Source of the DNA: Alphaproteobacteria bacterium
GTDB taxonomy: Bacteria; Pseudomonadota; Alphaproteobacteria; Reyranellales; Reyranellaceae
DNA: 6,896 nt
Direction: 5' to 3'
NCBI GenBank assembly: GCA_005884705.1
Contig: VBAF01000366.1
Location: 1-6,896, forward strand
Under the pieces are notes generated by a model. It was not told the origin of the DNA, did no database searches, and saw nothing but the letters and a program-made list of their open reading frames with translations. This document shows, one piece after another, positions 1-4,811 of the stretch (its first letter is position 1; each line of letters opens with the position of its first letter). The translations under genes were made by a program, and so were the position numbers.

Positions 1-356
1 CTGATCGGGAAGCTCGAGGAATTGGAGGTGAGCGCGCAATCGGCCCGGGCCAGCGCCTTCATCTCGGCGAACAGTTTCTGCTTCAGCGGCAGATCCTCGG
101 TGACCGTTTCGACCGCGACGTCGATCTTCGACCAGTCGGCCTCGGCCAGGGTCGCGAAGGTGCGCAGGCCCCTGGTGTCGGTCGGCTTGCTCATGGCGGC
201 GAGCGCGTTGGCGGTTGCGGCGGCAAGCCCGTCGCGCGTCGAGGCCGAGCGCGAGACGACATCAACCTTCCAGCCTCCAGCGATGAACATGGCGATGATG
301 CCGACGCCCATGGTGCCGCCGCCCAGGACCAGGGCGTGGTGTTCGCGTTGCGGCAT
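1..356 (-). CDS. 3-hydroxyacyl-CoA dehydrogenase, NAD-binding N-terminal part (partial, runs off left edge)
   Basis: The first 118 residues of a protein whose C-terminus lies beyond base 1. It begins MPQREHHALVLGGGTMGVGI: a beta strand followed by a glycine-rich dinucleotide loop (G12-G13-G14-x-x-G17). VETVTEDLPLKQKLFAEM (about 82-99) is the conserved stretch after beta-4, and TSNSSSFPI (110-118) matches the family's T-N-T-S-S-x-x-I segment. Together these identify the NAD-binding domain of 3-hydroxyacyl-CoA dehydrogenases, which oxidise (S)-3-hydroxyacyl-CoA to 3-ketoacyl-CoA in beta-oxidation. The catalytic His/Glu pair and the C-terminal dimerisation domain would lie outside the window, so a 3-hydroxybutyryl-CoA dehydrogenase or another member of the family is equally possible. 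The start is supported by a strong GGAGGAAG Shine-Dalgarno (361-368, minus strand). One oddity: the end of beta-2 reads VDVVSRS, with Ser35-Arg36 where many NAD-dependent relatives have Asp or Glu. It is divergent from the enoyl-CoA hydratase-like gene. Confidence 0.88.
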   Translation of the reverse strand, partial: MPQREHHALVLGGGTMGVGIIAMFIAGGWKVDVVSRSASTRDGLAAATANALAAMSKPTDTRGLRTFATLAEADWSKIDVAVETVTEDLPLKQKLFAEMKALARADCALTSNSSSFPI

Positions 357-436
357 TGTTCTTCCTCCCAAACTCGACGGACCGCCCCGGCGCGGGGCAA
401 TATCGACGCCCATTCATCGCCCGAGGGGAAACCAAA
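357..436. promoter_or_regulatory. Divergent intergenic region between the two beta-oxidation genes
   Basis: These 80 bp must hold the 5' signals of both the leftward dehydrogenase and the rightward crotonase-family gene. Each has its own Shine-Dalgarno at the edge (361-368 minus, 423-429 plus). In the middle is a perfect inverted repeat, GCCCCG-gcg-CGGGGC (384-398), which could be an operator for a regulator acting on both genes or could be chance at this GC content. I cannot pick out a convincing -35/-10 pair; CAATAT at 398-403 is the only AT-rich candidate for a rightward -10. Confidence 0.35.
423..429 (+). promoter_or_regulatory. Ribosome binding site that sets the start of the crotonase-family gene
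   Basis: GAGGGGA lies seven bases before ATG 437. The same frame is open upstream to an ATG at 356, but the 27 extra residues resemble no crotonase N-terminus and would read through this site, so 437 is preferred. Confidence 0.7.
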
Positions 437-1210
437 ATGAGCGGCACCTACAAGGATATCGGCGTCTCGAGCGAAGGTCATGTCGGCGTCGTCGAGATCC
501 AGCGGCCGCCGCACAATTTCTTCGACAATTCGCTGATCAACCAGATCGCCGACGCCTTCGAGGCGTTCGATCGCGACACCAACATCCGCGCCTACGTGCT
601 GTGCGCCCAGGGCAAGTCGTTCTGCGCCGGCGCCGACTTCGCCAACCGCCCGCAGACCGGTGCGGCCGAGAGCGGCAAGCACCTCTACAAGGAGGCGACC
701 CGTCTGTTCCGCTCCAAGAAGCCCAGCATCGGCGCGATCCAGGGACCGGCAATCGGCGGCGGCCTCGGCCTCGCCCTGATGCCGGACTTCCGCGTCGCCT
801 GCGCAGAGGCGCGCTTCGCCGCCAACTTCACGCGGCTCGGCTTCCATCCCGGCTTCTCGCTCACCTTCACCCTGCCGCACCTGATCGGCCAGCAGAGGGC
901 GAACCTGATGTTCTATACCGGCCGCCGCATCGGCGGTGAGCAGGCGGTCGAATGGGGCATGGCCGACGTGCTGGTGCCGCTCGCCGACGTGCGCAAGGAA
1001 GCGATGAAGCTCGCCAACGAGATCGCCGAGTCCTCGCCGCTCGCCGTCGTGTCGACACGCGAGACCATGCGCCGCGGCTTCGCCGACGGGGCCGAGACCG
1101 CCACCGAGCGTGAGCTCACCGAGCAGGATTGGTTGCGCAAGACCGAGGACTTCAAGGAAGGCATCAAATCCTACGCCGAGAAGCGCGTCGGCAACTGGAA
1201 GGGCCGCTGA
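437..1210 (+). CDS. Enoyl-CoA hydratase/isomerase (crotonase) family protein lacking both canonical hydratase glutamates
   Basis: A 257-residue protein of normal crotonase length. The first oxyanion-hole segment is GKSFCAGADF (59-68). The second is IQGPAIGGGLGLALMPD (101-117), with glycines 107-109. A PG-containing stretch (LGFHPGFSLTFTLPHLIG, 134-151) follows, then a helical C-terminus. The fold binds acyl-CoA thioesters and stabilises an enolate. Aligned by eye with rat mitochondrial hydratase, Glu144 corresponds to Gly111 and Glu164 to Phe131, so ordinary 2-enoyl-CoA hydration is doubtful. An isomerase, hydrolase, lyase or other crotonase-fold reaction is possible. The start at 437 follows GAGGGGA. 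The TGA stop shares its last base with the ATG of the next gene (TGATG), a sign of translational coupling, so the pair is probably one transcript. The operon partner and the divergent hydroxyacyl-CoA dehydrogenase place it in acyl-CoA degradation; the substrate cannot be told. Confidence 0.9.
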   Translation: MSGTYKDIGVSSEGHVGVVEIQRPPHNFFDNSLINQIADAFEAFDRDTNIRAYVLCAQGKSFCAGADFANRPQTGAAESGKHLYKEATRLFRSKKPSIGAIQGPAIGGGLGLALMPDFRVACAEARFAANFTRLGFHPGFSLTFTLPHLIGQQRANLMFYTGRRIGGEQAVEWGMADVLVPLADVRKEAMKLANEIAESSPLAVVSTRETMRRGFADGAETATERELTEQDWLRKTEDFKEGIKSYAEKRVGNWKGR

Positions 1211-1952
1211 TGGCGCAACTCGCCGGCAAGGGTGCGATCGTCACCGGCGGCGCATCCGGCATCGGCGAGGCGTGCAGCGAGACCTTGGCCCGCGAGGGCG
1301 CGGCAGTCTTGATCACCGATGTCGACGACCTGCGCGGCAAGGAGGTCGCCATCCGCATCGCCAAGGCGGGCGGCAAGGCGCACTACCTGCGCCACGACGT
1401 GCGCGACGCATCATGGTCGCCAATGCCGGCATCGGCATCATGGCGCCGATCGCCGAGATGAGCCTGGCCGACTGGCAGCGCCAGCAGGCGATCAACCTCG
1501 ACGGCGTGTTCTTGTCGATCAAGCACGCCATCCCGGCGATGAAGAAGCAGGGCGGCGGCTCGATCGTGCTGATGTCGTCGGTCGCCGGCCTGCGCGGCGC
1601 GCCGGGGCTTGCGGCCTATTCGGCCACCAAGGGCGGCGTGCGGCTCTTGGCCAAGTCGGTGGCGCTCGAGCACGCCGCCGACAATATCCGCTGCAACTCG
1701 GTGCATCCCGGCATCATCGCCACGCCGATCTGGGGGAAGATCCCGACCGGCGCCGCCGGCAACCGAAGCAACGCCCCGATCGATCCGCGCGAGCGCGCCG
1801 AGGCCGTGGTGCCGCTCCTTCGCGTCGGCGAGGCGCAGGACATCGCCAACGGCGTGATGTTCCTGTGCACGGAAGCTGCAAACTATATGACCGGCCAGGA
1901 GCTGGTGATCGACGGCGGCATGACCGCCGGCGGGCGGCCCGTGCGGCGCTAG
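1210..1952 (+). pseudogene. Short-chain dehydrogenase/reductase (SDR), disrupted by an internal deletion with frameshift
   Basis: Two halves of one classical SDR lie in different frames. From ATG 1210, the first frame gives the Rossmann start with T12-G-G-A-S-G-I-G19, an Asp37 after beta-2 (typical of NAD preference) and HDVRD (62-66) before it becomes nonsense and stops near 1461. A second frame (starting around 1410) resumes with IMVANAGIGIM. It continues through SIVLMSSVAG (catalytic Ser), YSATK (catalytic Tyr at 1617, Lys at 1629), a CNSVHPGIIATP segment and the ending GQELVIDGGM, stopping at TAG 1950-1952. Classical SDRs have roughly 20 more residues between the D-V and N-A-G motifs, so about 55-64 bases (a number leaving remainder 1 on division by 3) appear to be missing at about 1408. 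The product would lack helix alphaD and be out of frame after it, so it should be inactive. GGAAGGG (1197-1203) is a good Shine-Dalgarno. The upstream stop/start overlap shows it was the second gene of the crotonase operon. An assembly error is the main alternative. Confidence 0.85.
1949..1952. other. CTAG palindrome serving as the stop codon of two convergent genes
   Basis: The four bases CTAG contain TAG on both strands. The plus-strand SDR frame ends with TAG at 1950-1952 and the minus-strand kinase frame ends with TAG at 1951-1949. The coding regions therefore overlap tail to tail by four bases, leaving no room for a terminator between them; transcripts must end inside the opposing gene. 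Confidence 0.9.
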
Positions 1953-2554
1953 CTGCGCCGAGCCACCGCAGCCAGGATCGCCGCGATGCCATCGGCCGTC
2001 GGGATCGAGCCGGTATCGACGGTGAGATCATAGCTCATGAAGCCGTGCACGACCTCTGCGAGACCGCGTGCGCGGCCCAGCACGCGGTCGCCGCGGGCAC
2101 GCTCGCGCGCCTCGAGGATCTCGATCGGGCAGATGACGCCGACCGAAACCAGATCGAGTCCGGCGAAAGCCCTGATGCAGCTCTGATGCATCGCCTCGTC
2201 ATGCAGCACGTGATCGAATATCACCCGGTTGCCGCCATCGACCAGCGCGCGGACCGCCGGCGCCATCGACTCGAGGATCCGGCGGAAGACCGGTCCGAAG
2301 CGCGCTGCAACGGCGATCGGCGCGCCGGGGGACGACGTCGTCACCATCTCGACCCCGCTCGCCGTGAAGGCATCGAGGTGGCTCTGCCGGCCGGTGTCGG
2401 CCCCGCGATAGTAGCGCGGCGCCGACATGAAGATGAAATCGTCGAACCCGACGACGAGATAGGGTTCGGCAATGGCGGCCTGCAGGGCGCGGCAGAGCGT
2501 GGTCTTGCCGGCGCTCGACGGGCCATTGATCAGGAAGACATCGGGCCAGCGCAT
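1949..2554 (-). CDS. Chloramphenicol phosphotransferase-like P-loop kinase
   Basis: A 201-residue protein with the layout of the chloramphenicol 3'-O-phosphotransferase-like family. It has a Walker A loop, INGPSSAGKTT (about 9-19). VVGFDDFI (34-41) follows, whose Asp38 aligns with the general base Asp37 of the Streptomyces venezuelae enzyme as I recall its sequence. NRVIFDHVL (109-117) is next. The long C-terminal match begins RERARGDR (150-157) and continues through VVH and YD to VDTG (179-182). Known members phosphorylate a small-molecule hydroxyl using ATP in the cytoplasm. Outside chloramphenicol producers the substrate is generally unknown, so this should not be read as a resistance gene. 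The ATG at 2554 is the first possible in its frame (an in-frame TAG lies five codons upstream), but no strong Shine-Dalgarno precedes it. The stop TAG overlaps the SDR stop on the other strand. It stands alone on its strand, with no operon partner visible. Confidence 0.85.
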   Translation of the reverse strand: MRWPDVFLINGPSSAGKTTLCRALQAAIAEPYLVVGFDDFIFMSAPRYYRGADTGRQSHLDAFTASGVEMVTTSSPGAPIAVAARFGPVFRRILESMAPAVRALVDGGNRVIFDHVLHDEAMHQSCIRAFAGLDLVSVGVICPIEILEARERARGDRVLGRARGLAEVVHGFMSYDLTVDTGSIPTADGIAAILAAVARRS

Positions 2555-2634
2555 ACAGCGCGGAGCCTAGACCAATTCCGCCGCGCATGGGACCATCGCG
2601 TCCGAGGCGGCAGGGCGGCGGGGGAGCGGTCAGG
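2555..2634. promoter_or_regulatory. Divergent intergenic region between kinase and protease genes
   Basis: Eighty bases separate the leftward kinase start from the rightward protease start and must include both promoters. The stretch is G-rich towards the protease and ends in its ribosome binding site. I see no clear -35/-10 pair and no strong inverted repeat. An alternative upstream ATG of the protease frame (2587) lies inside it but is not favoured. Confidence 0.3.
2620..2626 (+). promoter_or_regulatory. Ribosome binding site that sets the protease start
   Basis: GGGGGAG sits eight bases before ATG 2635. Starting there gives a protein that opens directly with a signal peptide, whereas the upstream ATG 2587 adds a Gly/Arg-rich tail of 16 residues with no comparable site. 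Confidence 0.65.
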
Positions 2635-4749
2635 ATGAGGGTCGGTGCGGGCTGGATCGGGATGTTGGGAAGCGTCGGCCTGCTGTTGTCGCCGACTGTT
2701 GCGGCGGCCGATCCGATCGCCGGTTCGGCCATTCAAGTCGGTGCCTGGCGGGTCAGCGCCTACACCCGCGGCCAGACCGCCCTGTTCGATCACTGCGCGC
2801 TCTATCGCGTGCAAAGCGAGGGTTTCGGCGTCGCCGTCGGCTACACGTCGCAGGGCATCTGGTCGATGGCCGCCGAGGCCCCGGACTGGGGGCTCGCGGC
2901 GAAGGAAGCCTACACCGTGACGATCCAGGTCGGCGGCACGTCCTATACCGCTACCGGCCGCGCCTTCGGTGCGCACGGCATGACGTTCAACGTCGCGCCG
3001 GAGATCTTCGGCCAGCTCAAATCAGGCCAGCAGCTCACCGTCGCGGCCAACCAGAAGCGCTACGCCATCAGCCTCGACGGCATCGAGGCCGCACAGCAGC
3101 GCACCCGCGACTGCGTCCGGCAGTACGCCGCCGCGGCCGCGCCGCCATCGGCGCCTGCACCGTCGGGTCAAGGCACCGGCGCGCTGGTCGGCGCGATCCA
3201 GAGCCTGCTGGTGCGGCTCGGCTACGATCCGGGGCCGATCAGCGGCGTCGCCGGGCTCAAGACCAACATGGCGATTGCGGCCTTCCAGAAGAGTATCGGC
3301 GAGCGCGGTGATGGGCTGCCGACCGAAGCGCTGCGCGCCCAGCTCGAGAAGGCGGTGGCCGCGCGGAGGCCTGGCGTGGCGCCTGCGCCGGTTACGACGC
3401 CCGCGCCGACGCCGCGCCCGGAGGCACCCAAGGAAAAGACGGTGGCGGGCTCGGGCACCGGTTTCTTCATTTCGCCTGACACCGTCGTCACGAACTTTCA
3501 TGTGATCAACGGCTGCGTCGAGCTGCGCCTGCGCAGGAGCGGCGGCGATCTCGGTTTGGCACACGTGGTCGCGACCAACCGCGCCGACGATCTCGCGGCG
3601 CTGCGCGCGCAAACGCCGACCAAGAGCTTCCTCCAGCTCAGGGTCGGCGCGCCGATCAAGCCGGCCGAGCCGGTGCTGGTGTTCGGCTATCCGCTCGCCC
3701 AGGCGCTGTCCTCGGGCGGCAACACGACGCTGGGCAACGTCACGGCGCTTACCGGCCTGCGCGACGATTCGCGCTTCATCCAGATCTCGGCCGCGGTGCA
3801 GCCCGGCAACAGCGGCGGCCCGGCGATCGACGAGGCCGGCCGGCTGATGGGCGTGGTGGTGTCCAAGCTCAACGCCGTCGCCTTCGCGCGGATCACCGGC
3901 GATATTCCCCAAAACGTGAACTTCGCCATCAGGGTGGCGACCCTTGCGAACTTCCTCGAGGCGCATAACATCGGCCCGCGAGTTGCCCGTGACGCAGCGC
4001 GCCGAACGCGCGGCGGCGAGCAGCACCCAGGTGGAATGCTGGAAATGACGCTGTCCCGGATCCTCTTCGCAGCGGCTGCGGCCCTCGCCTTTGCGGGCGG
4101 GACGGCCGTCGCACAAGGCGTGGCGCCGGGCGGGCCGATCGGCGGCTCGACGGCAATGGGCAGCGGCCTGGGTGGCGGCGTCGGCACCGGCCCGAGCTGG
4201 CCCAACGGCACCAACCAGGCGCCGCAGCCATCGATCCCGTCGGTCCCGCCGGGTGGCTATGCGAGCCCCGCGCCGTCGTCGACCTACGCGCCGTCGCGGC
4301 CGTCGATCGCCGCCCCCTCGACGGGCGGTGGTTCGCCCTACCGGCAGCCGAACGAGCCCTACGCGACCAGCAGCCTCCGACCGCCGGCGACCATCCCGCT
4401 GGTGCTGCCCGAAAAGCCGAACGGCAGCCTGGTCTTCGTCAAGGGCTGCTGGCGCACCGACAACTTTGCCTATGCCCAGCACCGCGGCACCATCACCTGG
4501 TGCTTCGACGACAGAGGCGGCGGCCGCTATCTCTACACCCGCACCGACCAGCCCAACGTCTTCTTCTGCCATTCGCAGGCGCAGGCGTCGTGGAATGCCG
4601 GCGCGCTTGAGCTGCGCGGCGCGAAGCCCGCTTGCGACGACGGCTCGGCCGACGCGCCGGCCGAGCTCACCTGCCGCGACGGCACCGACGGCGCGCTGTG
4701 CACCAGCAACGGCCAGAGCTGGACGGTGCGGCTCTATCGAGTGCGCTAA
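2635..4749 (+). CDS. Periplasmic trypsin-like (S1C) protease with peptidoglycan-binding-like module; reads in frame into the next gene because of a 3' frameshift
   Basis: As the sequence stands this is one 704-residue reading frame, but it is best understood as two genes run together. Residues 1-26 are a signal peptide (hydrophobic core, then TVAAA-DP), so the product is exported. Residues 30-163 form a beta-rich domain with Cys54 and Cys160; it loosely recalls invasion-associated locus B-type domains but I cannot name it. A Pro/Ala linker precedes a peptidoglycan-binding-type repeat (about 181-240, LLVRLGYDPGPISG...AIAAFQ). A second Pro-rich linker leads to the protease domain (about 268-445): NFHV gives His289, RADDLAAL gives Asp319 and QPGNSGGP gives Ser393, so the triad is complete. 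No PDZ domain is visible. From about residue 447 the frame is unlike the family, and at 471 a second signal peptide begins. The natural protease C-terminus lies in another frame and stops at 4048. The likely role is proteolysis or quality control in the periplasm, anchored to the cell wall. Confidence 0.8.
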   Translation: MRVGAGWIGMLGSVGLLLSPTVAAADPIAGSAIQVGAWRVSAYTRGQTALFDHCALYRVQSEGFGVAVGYTSQGIWSMAAEAPDWGLAAKEAYTVTIQVGGTSYTATGRAFGAHGMTFNVAPEIFGQLKSGQQLTVAANQKRYAISLDGIEAAQQRTRDCVRQYAAAAAPPSAPAPSGQGTGALVGAIQSLLVRLGYDPGPISGVAGLKTNMAIAAFQKSIGERGDGLPTEALRAQLEKAVAARRPGVAPAPVTTPAPTPRPEAPKEKTVAGSGTGFFISPDTVVTNFHVINGCVELRLRRSGGDLGLAHVVATNRADDLAALRAQTPTKSFLQLRVGAPIKPAEPVLVFGYPLAQALSSGGNTTLGNVTALTGLRDDSRFIQISAAVQPGNSGGPAIDEAGRLMGVVVSKLNAVAFARITGDIPQNVNFAIRVATLANFLEAHNIGPRVARDAARRTRGGEQHPGGMLEMTLSRILFAAAAALAFAGGTAVAQGVAPGGPIGGSTAMGSGLGGGVGTGPSWPNGTNQAPQPSIPSVPPGGYASPAPSSTYAPSRPSIAAPSTGGGSPYRQPNEPYATSSLRPPATIPLVLPEKPNGSLVFVKGCWRTDNFAYAQHRGTITWCFDDRGGGRYLYTRTDQPNVFFCHSQAQASWNAGALELRGAKPACDDGSADAPAELTCRDGTDGALCTSNGQSWTVRLYRVR
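3977..4048 (+). other. Displaced C-terminal tail of the protease in a shifted frame, ending at its ancestral stop
   Basis: Read in the frame starting at 3977, the bases encode RELPVTQRAERAAASS then TQVECWK and a TGA stop at 4046-4048. Related Hyphomicrobiales proteases of this build commonly end after a helix with an aromatic/VEC(W/L)K-type terminus, so this looks like the true tail. The main frame leaves the family pattern after NFLEAHNI (ending at 3972). The change is therefore near 3970-3977: either one extra base, or a loss of 2 (or 5, 8...) bases. The stop overlaps the next gene's start as ATGA (4045-4048), the usual overlap between coupled genes. That is independent support for this reading. 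Confidence 0.7.
4045..4749 (+). CDS. Secreted Pro/Gly-rich protein with a six-cysteine C-terminal domain (unnamed)
   Basis: Taken as its own gene from ATG 4045, this is 234 residues. Residues 1-23 are a clear signal peptide (MTLSRILFAAAAALAFAGGT, then AVAQG with cleavage likely after AVA). Residues 25-115 are low-complexity and rich in Gly, Pro and Ser. The C-terminal domain (about 118-234) is compact and beta-rich. Its six cysteines (135, 153, 175, 197, 210, 219) could make three disulfides in the periplasm, and it has several aromatic residues. It opens SLVFVKGCW and closes SWTVRLYRVR. I do not recognise a named family and assign no enzymatic function. It is in frame with the upstream protease only because of the lesion near 3970; the original arrangement was an ATGA overlap with the protease stop, so the two were co-translated. 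An alternative ATG at 4036 is less likely because AGGTGG abuts it. GGTGG (4030-4034) is ten bases before 4045. Confidence 0.72.
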   Translation: MTLSRILFAAAAALAFAGGTAVAQGVAPGGPIGGSTAMGSGLGGGVGTGPSWPNGTNQAPQPSIPSVPPGGYASPAPSSTYAPSRPSIAAPSTGGGSPYRQPNEPYATSSLRPPATIPLVLPEKPNGSLVFVKGCWRTDNFAYAQHRGTITWCFDDRGGGRYLYTRTDQPNVFFCHSQAQASWNAGALELRGAKPACDDGSADAPAELTCRDGTDGALCTSNGQSWTVRLYRVR

Positions 4750-4760
4750 CGCGCACTACC

Positions 4761-4801
4761 CATCCTGGGGAGCCGCGCATAGCGCGGCGTCTCGAAGGAT
4801 G
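4761..4801. repeat. REP-like palindromic element, probably acting as a two-way terminator
   Basis: CATCCT (4761-4766) pairs with AGGATG (4796-4801). Inside it GCCGCGC (4772-4778) pairs with GCGCGGC (4782-4788) around a three-base ATA loop, with partial pairing between (GGA with TCTC, one bulged G). This imperfect 41-base hairpin fills the 62-bp gap between two convergent genes. The pattern of CATCCT, a GC-rich palindrome, then TCTCGAAGGATG is, from general knowledge, a frequent dispersed intergenic repeat in Hyphomicrobiales genomes. There is no U-tract, so intrinsic termination would be weak, but the position suits transcript 3'-end formation or protection. Only one copy is in this window. 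Confidence 0.7.
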
Positions 4802-4811
4802 GCAACGCGCG

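Noticed and set aside
356..436. N-terminal extension of the crotonase-family protein from ATG 356
   Set aside because: The 27 extra residues run over the divergent regulatory region and the Shine-Dalgarno at 423-429, and do not resemble a crotonase N-terminus.
22..939. A 305-codon plus-strand open frame over the left edge and the crotonase gene
   Set aside because: It is the antisense of the hydroxyacyl-CoA dehydrogenase on its left part and an Arg/Pro-rich wrong-frame reading of the crotonase on its right. The real motifs are in the other frames.
1400..1420. Programmed ribosomal frameshift in the SDR
   Set aside because: No slippery sequence is seen, and about 20 residues of the conserved fold are missing, so shifting frame would not restore a normal protein.
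1949..2554. Kinase as a chloramphenicol resistance gene
   Set aside because: Family resemblance alone does not show the substrate. There is no resistance, mobile or antibiotic-biosynthesis context.
2587..2634. Upstream start of the protease at ATG 2587
   Set aside because: It adds a Gly/Arg-rich stretch before the signal peptide and lacks a good ribosome site, whereas ATG 2635 has GGGGGAG at ideal spacing.
1319..2638. A 439-codon plus-strand open frame
   Set aside because: Arg/Ala/Asp-rich shadow running through the SDR and antisense to the kinase, with no recognisable motif. Long spurious frames are expected at this GC content.
3022..4572. A 516-codon minus-strand open frame opposite the protease
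   Set aside because: Low-complexity Arg/Gly/Ala composition and no motif. The plus strand carries a complete His-Asp-Ser triad and signal peptides.
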